In this document: piece after piece, positions 10,141 through 23,400 of the stretch
How the letters are laid out: every line of letters begins with the position of its first letter
How positions within the stretch are numbered: position 1 is the stretch's first letter
Notes under the pieces: generated by a model
What the model saw: the letters and a program-made list of their open reading frames with translations, nothing else
Database searches by the model: none
What the model was told of the DNA's origin: nothing
Program-made: the position numbers and the translations under genes
NCBI GenBank assembly: GCA_963971305.1
Contig: CAXARO010001692.1
Location: forward strand, 1 to 64,000
Origin: Arcuatula senhousia
Taxonomy: Eukaryota > Mollusca > Bivalvia > Mytilida > Mytilidae
Direction of reading: 5' to 3'
DNA: 64,000 nt

Positions 10141-13100
10141 CCATTTGCACTATAGAGTTACGTAGACAGTTATCATGAATACATTTGGATTGTTGTAGAG
10201 TCAGCACACACTGTTGTTAATGGAGCAATTTCTACAAGTATAAAATAAATGATATTCACATCAAATTAATTCTAAAAATTGTAGAATGATCTTAGTTTCA
10301 TTTCTTCTAGATTGTAACAGAATGAAAAAAAAAATAGGTATGGATGAATGTGCTCAATTAAAATTGTCTTAGTAAGACTATAAGTACAATGTACTTGACT
10401 TGTACTTGACCTTTTTCTCAACTTGTGCTCGACATGTGAAAAGGTCTGAAAATTACCCGACCAAGTCTGAAAAGTACTTGACCTGCATGTATGAAAAGTA
10501 CCCGATCTTATTTTACCTAGATAAAAACAAGGTCCAGAAAGCATTGGCTTGCATTTAAAGAAATTAATTAAAAATCAAACATCTCATTTAGGCTTTATTT
10601 TATGAGACAAAGGTAACTATATTTTGAATTAAGTGTGTCTTGATATTGTGAAAAGTTTTCTTTTATTATTCTTTTTGAATCATATATAGAAAGGGAAAAG
10701 AAAATGATATATAGTTTATATCCATGTAAAACTGAAGATACTGCATGTTCCCCAATAGACATGATAAGGAATTAATTTCCTTTTATGAAATCAAAATATT
10801 AAACATGTTAAATATTATCCATTGACATGAATCACTTAGCCATGTTAGCACATGTGTGTTGTCCATACATAATTGTGTATTGAATATATGATTAAATCAC
10901 AGGCGCAGATCCAAGGAAAGGCATACCAGGCGTACTTCAGCCCTTAGTGACAAAACTGTCTGTTAAGCTATTTGCATAAAAAACAGTTAAAAACATGCGC
11001 ACGGATTTCTTGCATGGCAATTAAGGTGGAAAACAATCTTTATTCCCCCATATAAACTATAGTCCTAGATCCGCCCGTGAATCATGACAATAAAGAAGTG
11101 TTAATTATTTTTTCCAATGTAGAATGCATTTTCAAGTCTGAAATTTGGCTCTAAACATATATGTACTGCAGATATAACAAATACATACATTGTACATGTA
11201 ATAATAAACATGCAGGCTAGTTGATACATGCACTTACCTATAGAGCTTGTAAGTATCCTCCTCATAGTGTTGACCAGTGTTCACTTTTGGCTACATATTT
11301 TAATTGCTGGTGTTGGACAATGTTGTAATGTCATTCAGTTTTCTGTGATATCATTAAGTTACAGCTAAATTTATCTGGTGTCTCATGATGAAGAAGGAGG
11401 TAGAAAAAAGAAAGTGAATTTGCATATATCTCAAAGCTTGAGTCATTCTTTATCAACTTTTGCAGTAGACTTCTGAATATGAAATCAAATCTTTGTTCTT
11501 GTTTCTTTAAATTGAGGGTTGTTAAATTACAGGGAAAAGAAACATATTAAAAGTCATTTAAACTAGAGGTACACATGGTTCTGTGGAATTATATTCATTT
11601 TCATATATAAAATTAGTTTTCTAATGTATTTTGTATTAAAACTATCCTTAAATTTTATTTTTTGAGCATTGTTATTGAATAACCTGTGTTTCGTAATTGA
11701 TACATGTACTTATGTTACTCAGATTTTAAGTGATAATACCTGTGAAATTTAGATGTTTATTGCTATTTTGACAATATCCACCTGGGAGGTAAAGGACCTT
11801 TTATAGCTATTAAGGGGATTGGATAGGACACGGTGATGTGTATAGTGAAAGCCACTTATAAACTTACTTATATACTAAATGACCAGGACAGCAACAACAA
11901 CAAATATAAAGTTGGTCGGTACTTTGAATTTATCATTAATTCTAAATTTTGCAGATTAAATGTACATGCGAACAAGAAACTAGAAAGAATAACTGTCACT
12001 CTCCAAATGCAACATTTTACTTCAGTAAAAAGAAAGATTTAAGTAAGGCTAAACTTTTGTTCTAAAATGTCTTTTACTCTCTTGAAACAAATTAATCAAT
12101 GCAATTTAAGTGGAATCTTAAAAGTTCTTGTACAGTAGAGTACAAACATGTGGCATTTCAGACTTTAGTAGCTTGCTGTATTTGAGTTTAGGCCACACCA
12201 AATTAATTCATAGTTCTTCGGACAACTTGAAGAAAAATATTAAAGCGGCGAGCAAAAATTTTTTAACTGTTTTTTTTTCACAATTAGGGATTTTTTGAGG
12301 CGAACAGTTTTGGTCTAGGCGAGCGATTATTTTTTTTAGATTTATAATAAAATTATGAGTTTGAAGATATTTTCTAGCGAGCGATTATTGTTTTTTCAAT
12401 TTGAAAAAATAAAATATCAATTAAATTATATTTCCAAGCAAGCTAACTACATGTATAATATATATTCATCTGTTTATTGGTTTTTCTCATTTTGTCTGGA
12501 AATATAACATCTGCATTAAACAAAAATTGATTCTGTTGTTGCTAAAAAGCTGTTCAAGAGACAAAAAAGTTAACAACACTAACCTTTGATTTTATAATTC
12601 ATTTTCCAGCTTCCTTTGTCATTTTTTCAGGAACACAAACAGACGTACATGTGTATGTTCTTTGACTTTATTTATCATGTTGTCTGACTTCCCATTCAAA
12701 CTTGAAAGAGTTGTTCAGTTTTAATTGTCCACTCCCAAATCAACACATGACCTAAACTGGACCATCTGTTGTAGATCTCTTATCAGGGTACAATGCAACA
12801 GAAGTTCAGTTTACACATGACCAAACCTGTGTCCCCATTTCTTCCACTTCATCATCATTTCATGTTCATCTCCTGGATATAGCCGAAATCGTGCTGCTTG
12901 GGAGTAAAGCAACAACTAACTAACTAACTAACTAACTTATCAGGGTACAATGCAACAGAAGTTCAGTTTACACATGACCAAACCTGTATGTGGGAATTAA
13001 GTCTTCCTTGCTAAATTCACCTTCTGACATTTTTTTACTTCAGTTTCTATCAGGGCAAGAAATAATCTATATTATTCCTTGATCAGGGTATGTTTATAGT

Positions 13101-14093
13101 TTTGGGAATGAAATAAATGGTTTTCTGTGTCATTTTAGAGCGATTTTAAACCTTCTTGTTCCTACTACTTAGATACATTTCTGTCAAACGCACAGATGAC
13201 TAAAATATTTTTAAAAATAAAATAGGAATCTGATGCGGGCGATAAGCATTTGCGTAAATTAATATGTTTACCACGTTACCAGTACCAACTATTAAACTTT
13301 AAGGCTTGGTTGTTTCATAAAACAGTATTCTGGATCTAATTTTTTATGTTTTTTTTTCTGCAAAATAAAAAAATGCTGCACTTAGAAAAAAAAATATTTT
13401 GCTATGACACTTTTAAAAAAGCCATGCATTGAATTTTACCCCTGAACATAAAACCAAAGCCCCTCCCTTCAAGTTACATGATTTGTCCCTTGTCTCTTAT
13501 TTATAATGTTATATACCCAATATAAGTGGCTTATTATCGAACTTATTTGTGGCTGCACTTTCACTTTGAAGTGCCTTATAGATAACTGATTATGACTTGA
13601 TGTTAATTTGATGATTGACTTATAAGTCTTTTATTGCTGCAATCCGTTTTTTATTACAGATATTCTAAATTATTGTTAAAACATATATGTTATCCCATAT
13701 TTCATTATCTTATATATAGAGGCTTTGAGGCAAGCTAATTGTTGAGACCAGTTTGATACCTTGTTTTAAGAGTCGTCTCAGTCGTGCATTTTACCCAATG
13801 TCAACAAACTTTACCTTCAGGTTCGAATTTGTAATCTATTGTATTTTTGTCGAGTTCTTGCTCAGGGGAAAACATTACAATAATAAAACGAAACGAATCA
13901 TTTTTCAAGTGTAGGTCATTCGCCCCTACATTTAAATGGTCCAATAATAAACACACGTTTTTCTTTAAGCTATCATATCAAAAAGTTTATTTCTGAGATC
14001 AGAAAGAGATAATAAAGATGAGTTATTTTGATATTGATTCTATCGTGCAATCTTGGTTTAATGGGCTGTGACATGTTCAGTCATCCAAAATTT
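10141..14093. other. Copy A, no gene recognised
   Basis: AT-rich, no supportable coding region; the ORF at 11,833-12,042 shows no family motif and is broken in copy B. It contains a repeated 50-bp block (TATCAGGGTACAATGCAACA) at about 12,780 and 12,938, and an (ACTA)n run near 12,917. Sequence 12,665-12,940 is absent from copy B. Confidence 0.5.
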
Positions 14094-14164
14094 GACCCAG
14101 AACAGGATTTGAACCTGTATCTCTTGTTTTTATAAACAAACGCTTTTCTTTAAGCTATCTAGGT
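14094..14164 (-). tRNA. tRNA-like cloverleaf, probable pseudogene (copy A)
   Basis: On the minus strand 71 nt give a 7-pair acceptor stem (one G.U), a 4-pair D stem (GCTT/AAGC), a 5-pair T stem with loop TTCAAAT, and canonical spacing with U at position 33. The D loop lacks the usual GG and two pairs of the anticodon stem fail, so it looks like a mitochondrial-type or decayed tRNA. The copy-B version (26,014-26,084) differs by one base in the anticodon arm. The nominal anticodon ATA is unusual, which also argues for a pseudogene. Confidence 0.45.
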
Positions 14165-14711
14165 TACTTAATTTTATCCAAATGTACCTGACTTTTTTAG
14201 TATTTTTTTATATTGCAAAAATTCAGTTTTTTCCAATGTATTTTTAGAAATTGAACGGTGACTCAATGATTTTATACCTTAATTTCAAAGAACTAACCAA
14301 AATTGATGTTTTGACAAAATAATACAAAAAAAGCTATCCTGTTAAATTAAAAATAATAATAATAATAATAAAGATTTTCCCCTATAAAATCTATATAAAA
14401 ATAGCCAAATTTGAACTGTTTTTGACAATTTTCTTCAAAAATTAAGAACGGTGACCCATTCTTTTTATTTCATTCTTCATGCATATGCACTTAGAAACTT
14501 CTTATGACAAAATTTAAGAAAATTCTTTTTACTACTGTACTACCTTAAGAGTACACATGTGTTTGCTTTGTGAGCAAATAGGAAGGGCTTTATTTATCAA
14601 ATAAACTTCAACTCCATTAGTCTGGTATCTCTAAAATTACGGATTATACCCGATTTCAGACATAATGTTTTGCCCTACGTATAATAAAAAAACATTTGCT
14701 AACTCACAATT
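14165..14711. other. Copy A, no gene; LINE empty site
   Basis: No coding region. The undisturbed target of the copy-B LINE insertion lies at about 14,205-14,215 (TTTTTTTATATTGCAAAAA). A short (AAT)n run is near 14,350. Confidence 0.6.
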
Positions 14712-15035
14712 TCTCCTTGTAAATAAACAGGTTTTTCACCATATTGTCTCCTGATAAATAAACAGGTTTCTCATGATATTGTCTCCTTGTAAATAAACCT
14801 GTAAACAGGTTTTTCATCATATTGTCTTCTGATAAATAAACAGGTTTCTCATGATATTGTCTCCTTGTAAATAAACAGGTTTTTCATCATATTGTCTCCT
14901 TGTAAATAAACAGGTTTTTCATGATATTGTCTCCTTGTAAATAAACAGGTTTCTCATGATATTGTCTCCTTGTAAATAAACAGGTTTCTCATGATATTGT
15001 CTCCTGATAAATAAACAGGTTTCTCATGATAGTGC
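14712..15035. repeat. 35-bp minisatellite (copy A)
   Basis: Nine to ten tandem units built from CTCCTTGTAAATAAACAGGT followed by TTCTCATGATATTGT, with a CTGATAAATAAACAGG variant. Copy B (31,096-31,285) has about six. Units are adjacent with no unique spacers, so this is not a CRISPR array. Confidence 0.9.
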
Positions 15036-17059
15036 CATTTAAATGATTGCATGTTGTTGATGTTGGTTCCTTAAAATTACGAATAAAGATCATGAAGATA
15101 TCAAGTCTGAAAATTTTCTCATTTTCAGGGGATAAAAGCCAGGAGAATGAAACAATCTGTTCTACAGTGTTAATCCATTCGCCACACAGTTAAGAATGTC
15201 CCATACAGGAGATAGACGCTTACCAAAACACATTGATCGCATATATGTAAATTTGATGGATCAAATGGCTGAATTAAGAGATCTGGTTACCGAAAATAAT
15301 GGTTTTGAATTTGTTGACGTCTGGTCCCGATTTTGGGAACATATTTTAAACTCTTTTTAAAATAGACATTTGTTGACTTTTTCAAGACTGATTAGTTTCG
15401 CTGATTGTATATATCTTTGAGATCTAAAGTAACACAATGTTTAAGGCTCTACGGTAGTTGTACAAAGTTATTTTGGGGACTATGTTGGAACTATTCTGTT
15501 CTTAACTAGAACTACTTTCTTATATGTGCACACCGGATGCATTAACTAGGTCCCCTACATCAACAGACGCTGGATTTTTTGTTTCATGACGTCACCATGT
15601 TTGCCGGAGGAATCCTGACGTGTTACAAATGTGATTCTTTCAACGTCCGCACATGGCCAATTTCAATTCAAACTAAAAACACGAAAATCTTTTAAGAAAC
15701 TATAAGAGAGACGTAACCTCCAAGCTGTTAAAACGCTACTAAAAGCCTTCCTTACCACGATTCTAATCAAATATTTGTGATTTATTAAAGCACTATATTC
15801 GTAGACCACGAGCAGGGTACCCCAGGTTTGAGTACCTGACACATATTTTAATTACGCACTACATGTTAACGACTTCCAAGTCGGCCTAGCCATTGAAAAT
15901 CTTTTAAAATTAACCAAAAATCGTCAACTGTTGAAACATTTAAAATCTGTGTGTATGTTTAAGATAACTCAAACACACGTTAAAATCTAGGACTTCGATC
16001 CAAACCAGTTAATTTTCATCGAGGAGAGTAAATTACGCCAAAACGGATAACGTCACCTTATGTTGCAAAAATGAAAACAAAAGAATTAAACTCGGAATTC
16101 CGAGAGTCTTTTTAAAAAGGATAAAAATACTAGTACAAGTGACCACAGATCACATTATTCCACATCTCATTATCGTTTAGTATTTTCTTAAGCAGAATTT
16201 TTAGCACATTTTCGTTAACCTAATTTGATGTAATATTGACAAGCGACTGTGTTCAAAGCCGTTTTGAAATTTTTAAAATGTGGCATATGGACTGCTCTAA
16301 CATATTATGCTCAAAGCCGCTATTCAAATGATTTTTTTTTAAATGTGACAAACAGACTGGTCTAACCCACGTGTACTGTGCTCAATGTCGCCATAAAATT
16401 TTAAATTATGATATACGAACTGATCTAACCTTCTGTGCTCCAAGTCGCTCAATTCTTTTAAAATTGTCTTATTCGGGCTACGCTTCTCTGATGTATTCAA
16501 TTAATGATTTTATTTTAAACTTTAACAAAGAAAACTTTGACAAAGTTTTTGATGGAAAGCTTTGATCATGTAAACGGGGCTTAAACAGTTAAAAATGTAT
16601 ACTAAAATAATATTGACCATGTGCAGCATGATGAAAGAAACCTGAATCATGTGAATATTTTAAATCAATTTTACAACATATATATCCTTAACTTATGAAA
16701 TAAATAAAAGGGACTTATAAAAAATTGTAATAAAAAAAATTCAATACTTACATTAAATGCAAACTTCAGCATCATACAGCCTTCTAGGTAAAAACTAATT
16801 AATATACTGCAGGTCACGGATATAATTTTAGGGGTTTGTAGTCCAACCAGTTAGCCGTTTATATAGAAATTCAGGGCAAATTCAGAATAACAGTCTGAAA
16901 AATGAGCATCTGATAAGCTAAACGATTGTTAAAATTCAAAGGACATAGTGTTAATGGCTTCATTATCTAACTTTCAATCTATGGACTTTATATATAGTAT
17001 CGGATCATTGAACACATGATTATAACATCATATTTTAAAGCTCTACTGGAATCCGAATA
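15036..17059. other. End of copy A and unique spacer
   Basis: No gene recognised. 15,182-15,192 (ccacacagtta) is the empty target site of the LTR element present in copy B. Homology to 53,279-53,904 ends at about 15,833. In the spacer, 16,245-16,470 holds four degenerate units of about 75 bp around 'gtgctcaaagccgc' and 'actgntctaac'; the ORF at 16,371-16,565 lies in these and is not called. Confidence 0.55.
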
Positions 17060-17430
17060 ATTGAATAGAAAATAATGAGATGAGGAATAACAAGCGGCAA
17101 TTTAAAAAAACCACAATAAACAACCGCCAGTAGCCTTTAAAGAGGCTAGTAGGCGCTGCTCACGGTTCTGCAATTGGCCCATGGTCTAAATGAAATGCGT
17201 ATAATTCAAATACAGTCCTGGAATTGTGACAGATAGAACCCCTCTTAAACAAGGAACAAACAACATCAATAAGACAAGTACAAATATTTGTCAAAGATTC
17301 CTGGCTTAGGACAGACACATCGGAATAGTTATACATCGCAATGGTCCTGACCTGGTACAGGCATTTCAAATGAAATGGTGGGGTAAGTCAGGTTTCATTT
17401 TGTTTTTTTGAAGGTCAAAGAAAAGAAATA
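17060..17430 (+). repeat. Dispersed repeat; left edge of copy B
   Basis: Contains the family core near 17,068-17,090 (aatgagatgaggaataac), the GGTTCTGCAATTGGCCCATG block at 17,162-17,182 and the GACACATCGGAATAG block. Related copies lie at 52,137-52,310, 55,783-56,045 and 59,145-59,235. Copy-B homology starts at about 17,312. Confidence 0.75.
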
Positions 17431-18109
17431 TTTATAAAAAAAAACCTGCAGCTTTGAAGTGGTTTTGACCCACTAACTCCGATTTCTCGGTGTTTTACAT
17501 TAAACTATCAAAGCTGATAACAGTTTTTTATTTTTTAAAATTATGTTTTTACTGTTTTTTCTGTTATTTTGTTTTCTAAACATTTATCCTTTTCTTTAGT
17601 TTTGTGTTTATTTTTATTTTATTTTATCCTAAGTAATTTGTTTTTTTTAGAATCTGTTACTCTTTTTTTTACTTCATAAATTACTTTTGACATGTATTTC
17701 TACCATGTTCCAAACCCAGTTTTTTACAGCCTGCGTCCATACTGTGCCATTTTGAAAAAAAACCAAACAATAACGTTCCGGCAAAAAAACATAATGATAC
17801 TTTACAATGTTTGCAATAGACCATAGTCTTATTAGAAGATGGAGTGTTTCCAAGAAATTTGGATTCAGCAAAACACTACAAACGTCTCTGGCGTTTGGAT
17901 GGAGGATGAAAACTGGCAACACTCAACCGAAATACTTTCTGGAGAAGTGGAATTCTGGCTTTCTAAATTCAAAATTGATTTCACCAAGCATTCTCTAAAT
18001 TCAAAATGGCTACAATAATCTTTGAGTTATTCTGGAAACTCTTAAAAAAATTATAATAGAATAATATTAGCTAGACAATGAAAAAATATAACTTTCCACC
18101 TATAAAATT

Positions 18110-18965
18110 TTGTTTTTAGATATCTTGATAAATTACTGATTGGACTTGTCTACCCAAAACATGCCTTCATTGTAAGCATTGACACAACCTGTTTTACACT
18201 TTGCTTTTTCCAGATTGTTCTACCTTGTACAGTATTGACCCAAGTAGTTAACTTTGAGTCCTGATGAATGGGAGATATTATTGAAACAACTTTACTCCAG
18301 AGCGTGCGGGACTTACATCGATTTCCTTAGCAGAGCGACACGTCTGACGCAAAAATTGCTCACACAGGGTTATGTTGCTCCTCGGTATTGAGACAAGTAG
18401 TTAACTTTGAGTCCTGATGAATGGGGGATATTATTGAAACAACTTTACAGTCTTTTCATTGCACAACTAAAACAATTTCAAAACTATGCCATTTGAAATC
18501 ACCACGATTTGATATTTTATCCCATCCATCATTTTTTTTTGGAAACATCCAGACATTGCAGATGAATTCTTTTTTATAGCACCTTATAACATATAATGTC
18601 TTAACAAAAAGATCTCTAACTAATGGTAAAGTGGTATAAAAACTATCCATAAACAATCTTTAACCTTGATTCAAAATCATATCTTTTGATAAATGTGTCT
18701 CAACTGCTGGGCTAAACCCTAACTGATATCATTAATAACAGTTCTTTTTTCCTAAATATACCAAAAAAGTTAGTTGCATACCCAGTTATAGTGTCAGCTA
18801 AAACCCAAAGTTTGATTCCAAATTGACTTTTCCTTCATAAATTGACGTATCCCACTGAACTTGTGGTTGGACTTTACAATTCTTTCATCAACCACAATCT
18901 GTTCATATGGCTGAAATGAGTAAGCTGATACAGTTATCACATTGTCAATCAATCAATCGGGTAAG
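18110..18965 (-). pseudogene. piggyBac-type transposase remnant, copy B
   Basis: Minus-strand equivalent of 7010-7735. The longest open piece (18,456-18,656) reads LVRDLFVKTLYV, then FPKKNDGWDKISNRGDFKWH, then FEIVLVVQ, in the order expected after the piggyBac catalytic core. A 153-bp insertion at 18,296-18,448 and several stops disrupt it. Confidence 0.7.
18296..18448. repeat. Copy-B-specific insertion with local template duplication
   Basis: Ninety-eight bases with no match elsewhere in the window (18,296-18,393) are followed by a second copy of the adjacent 55 bp (CAAGTAGTTAACTTTGAG onward, first at 18,241). Copy A reads straight through at 7196/7197. Confidence 0.7.
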
Positions 18966-19411
18966 TTTGTCCTCTATAGTAAAAAATACAAATTTGTTGT
19001 TGTATCAAAGAGTTAAAAATTGATGTATATGATGGTATAAAGAGGTGTGCTCTAGCAAGAACAGGAATGAGAAAGTAAATAACGTGGTACAAACTATTTC
19101 AACTATAATATATACATTTTATATGATATCATTAGACTTCTACTATACAATATTAATAGTTTATTAGCTTAAGATTTGAGCAGTTCATAAGAAATTGTTG
19201 ATGGACAGACAGACAGACAGACAAAGTAATAACTACAGGGTGTCAGTCATGACAGATCGGGTTGAATAAATAATAATAATTACCCCATGACCTTTTGTAT
19301 GTATGCAGCATCAGGAAAGGATCAAATTAAGTAGGATTTAATTTCAGGTCTGTTGTGAACATAATTTCTGTTAAACATGTTAAATGATAACTTAGATTTG
19401 TTTTCAATATA

Positions 19412-20469
19412 AGAGCCTGTGAACTACACAGATACATATATTAGTAGATATTATTGTGCTTAACCATATGCTATTTAAATTTCTGAAATATCTTGGTTCG
19501 TTTTCAAGATATTGGGCTTAATAAGTGCAAATTTGGAAAAAAAAATAGGAAAAAGAACAATAACTCCCACATCAGAAGTCAGATCTTTTCCGAAATTTCA
19601 GGACAGGTAGATCTATGTTCTATTTTTAGCCATGGCGGCCATGTTTTTTTTTTACGAATAAAAATCTGAACAATAGAGTTGTAGCATATCAGCTATTAAA
19701 CAAGTGTGCCATGTTAAGATGCAGTTGGTCTTACCGTGTCAGACAAGTTAATCTATAAAATTCAGGGGAAAAGTAATGATAAATGGTAAATTTTGTTGTT
19801 TTAAGGATAATAACTCCTAAAGGAACTGGTCCTACTGCTTCGACCTTTATACATGAAATGTAGATCTTGATGTGCTTAATCATATGCAACTTAAATTTTT
19901 GAAATATCTTGTATAGTTTTCAAGATATAGGGCTAAATAAGTGAAAAATTTTGAAAAAAAATCCTGAAAAAGGGCATATTTTTTTAATAGCTTTTTGTTC
20001 AACTTTTCAAAAATCTTCTTCTCTGAAACCGCTTTGCCAAATTAAATGAAACTTGGTAGGTTTTTTCTGTAGTATGTGGTCTACATATCGGTTGTTCGAT
20101 CTTCTTGAAAATTTTTGAGCAGGTAGATCTTGAGGTGCTGAACACTTTTACCCCAAGCCACAATTTTGATATCTGGTATTGTTTTTGAGTTCTTAGCAAA
20201 AAACTGCAATTTACCCCTATGTTCTATTTTTAGCCATGGCAGCCATGTTTTTTTAGAAATCAAAAATCTGAACAACAGTTTTGTACACATAATGCTACTT
20301 AACAACTGTACCAAGTTTGATTGCAATTGGACTTATGGTGTCGGACAACTTAACGTTTGAAAAATTGTTAACAGACTACAACGACAACGACGACAGACGA
20401 CGACGAGGAGGACGACGGACGCCAAGTGATGGTATAAGCTCACATGGACCTATGGTCCAGGTGAGCTAA
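19412..20469. repeat. GCTCACCTG...CAGGTGAGC repeat family member (copy B)
   Basis: Copy-B version of 8185-9332. The left inverted end is deleted (sequence jumps from GAGCCTG to TGAACTAC), and about 90 bp are missing at 19,615. Confidence 0.75.
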
Positions 20470-23400
20470 AAAGGGGGACCCCCATAATCAATACCATCAA
20501 ACCTTTTGTGGAAAGAAACATCATTGTCAAATTTAAAACCAATTGGATAACTAAAACTAAAGTTATTGTGGAAACACTTAAGTTAACAGACAATACAGAC
20601 GCAGACGACGATGCAAACGATGACGCAGACGGCGACAACAGCAACGACAGCAACATACCATTAAACATCCGCAATTTTTTTGCGGTCGTATAAAAAAAAA
20701 CTTATGTTGAAATACATTTGTACATGAGATTTTTATATTGTGAAAATATTCATTGCTATATCATGTATATGAGTTTTGTGTCACGTACACTTATTCAGGA
20801 TCACATTATTATTTAAATATTGTGAACATGTTAATTGCTGTATGGATGTTGGTTCGCGTACACTTATTCAGCATTTTCTTATTGTATGTATGTTGTGTCA
20901 CATATACTTGTTCTGCAATACAATATTATTCCTTTTTTTTTAAATGTGTCTTATTAAATGGATGTTGTGTCAACATTACTTGTTCCACATCACATTGTCA
21001 TTTCTTTTGGTTAAAATTGTTTTTTATTTAAAGATGCTGTGTTAAATATACTAGTTCCGCATCACAATGTCATGTACACTTATTCTACATCACATAATTA
21101 GTTGTTTTTTTCAAATTGTTTTTGTTTTTTTTCATAATGTTGTGCAGCAAACACTCTTTCCACATTACGCTACTATATTTTATAATGAATTGTCTTTTGT
21201 TTCATTGTACAATGTTGTAATTGCCTTATGGAAGTTAACAATTATGTCAAATACCCAACATCTTTCCATCATTTTGTGCCATTTGTTTTCTCTTGTCAGT
21301 TCCCGCCTTTGAACACTATAGAGTTACGTAGACAGTTATCATGAATACATTTGGATTGTTGTAGAGTCAGCACACACTGTTGTTAATGGAGCAATTTCTA
21401 CAAGTATAAAATAAATGATATTCACATCTTTATTTGATATCAAATAAAGGTAATAACAAAACTACCGAACTTGAATGATCAATCTCATAGTCCAGAGAAA
21501 ATGACAAAAACGAATCAGTCATACCGGAGAACTGGTGGATCTAATTCTAAAAAATTGTAGAATGATCTTAGTTTCATTTCTTCCAGATTGTAACAGAATG
21601 AAAAAAAAAATAGGTATGGATGAATGTGCTCAATTAAAATTGTCTTAGTAAAACTATAAGTACAATGTACTTGACTTGTACTTGACCTTTTTCTCAACTT
21701 GTGCTCGACATGTGAAAAGGTCTGAAAATTACCCGACCAAGTCTGAAAAGTACTTGACCTGCATGTATGAAAAGTACCCGATCTTATTTTACCTAGATAA
21801 AAACAAGGTCCAGAAAGCATTGGCTTGCATTTAAAGAAATTAATTAAAAATCAAACATCTCATTTAGGCTTTATTTTATGAGACAAAGGTACATGTAACT
21901 ATATTTTGAATTAAGTGTGTCTTGATATTGTGAAAAGTTTTCTTTTATTATTCTTTTTAAATCATATATAGAAAGGGAAAAGAAAATGATATATAATAAT
22001 GAACAGTAGTTTATATCCATGTAAAACTGAAGATACTGCATGTTCCCCAATAGACATGATAAGGAATTAATTTCCTTTTATGAAATCAAAATATTAAACA
22101 TGTTAAATATTACCCATTGACATGAATCACTTAGCCATGTTAGCACATGTGTGTTGTCCATACATAATTGTGTATTGAATATATGATTAAATCACAGGCG
22201 CAGATCCAAGGAAAGGCATACCAGGCGTACTTCAGCCCTTACTGACAAAACTGTCTGTTAAGCTATTTGCATAAAAAACAGTTAAAAAACATGCGCACGG
22301 ATTTCTTGCATGGCAATTAAGGTGGAAAACAATCTTTATTCCCCCATATAAACTATAGTCCTAGATCCGCCCGTGAATCATGACAATAAAGAAGTGTAAA
22401 TTATTTTTTCCAATGTAGAATGCATTTTCAATAATACATGCTATAATAAACATGCAGGCTAGTTGATACATGCACTTACCTATAGAGCTTGTAAGTATCC
22501 ACCTCATAGTGTTGACCAGTGTTCACTTTTGGCTACACATTTTAATTCCTGGTGTTGGAATGTCATTCAGTTTTCTGTGATATCATTAAGTTACAGCTAA
22601 ATTTAGCTGGTGTCTCATAATGAAAAAGGACGTAGAAGTTGACAAAAAAGAAAGTGAATTTGCATATATCTCAAAGCTTGGGTCGTTCTTTATCAACTTT
22701 TGCAGTCTAAATATGAAATCAAATCTTTGTTGTTGTTTCTTGAAATTGAGGGTTGTTAAATTACAGGGAAAAGAAACATATTAAAAGTCATTTAAACTAG
22801 AGGTATACATGGTTCTGTGGAATTATTTCATTTTCATATATAAAATTAGTTTTCTAATGTATTTTTTATTCAAACTATCCTTAAACTTTATTTTTGAGCA
22901 TTGTTATAGTGTAAGCCACTTATAAACTTATTATATACTAAATGACCAGGGCAGCAACAACAACAAATATAACTATATAAAGTTGGTCGGTACTTTGAAT
23001 TCATCATTAATTTTAAATTTTGCAGATTAAATGTACATGCGAACAAGGAACTAAAAAGAATAACTGTAACTCTCCAAATGCAACATTTTACTTCAGTAAA
23101 AAGAAAGATTTAATTAAGACTAAACTTTTATTCTAAAATTTCTTTTACTCTCTTGAAACAAATTAATCAATGCAATTTAAGTGGGATCTTAAAAGTTCTA
23201 GTACAGAAGAGTACAAACATGTGGCATTACAGACTTTAGTAGCTTGTTGTATTTGAGTTTAGGCCACACCAAATTAATTCATAGTTCTTTGGAAAACTTG
23301 AAGAAAAATATTGAAGCAGCGAGCAAAAATTTTTTAATTGTTTTTTTTTCACAATTAGGGATTTTTTGAGGCGAACAGTTTTGGTCTAGGCGAGCGATTA

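Larger units (their letters stand above)
4172..15833 (+). repeat. Large duplication, copy A
   Basis: About 11.7 kb collinear with 17,312-31,456 followed by 53,279-53,904. Identity looks high over long stretches, with many indels. It is the unoccupied allele for three copy-B insertions: the TIR element, the LINE and the LTR element. It carries one insertion of its own (4305-6237) and extra sequence at about 12,665-12,940. It may be a true segmental duplication or two haplotypes joined in assembly. Confidence 0.88.

Noticed and set aside
14712..15035. Regular repeats looking like a CRISPR array
   Set aside because: Head-to-tail 35-bp units without unique spacers, in an animal genome; a minisatellite.
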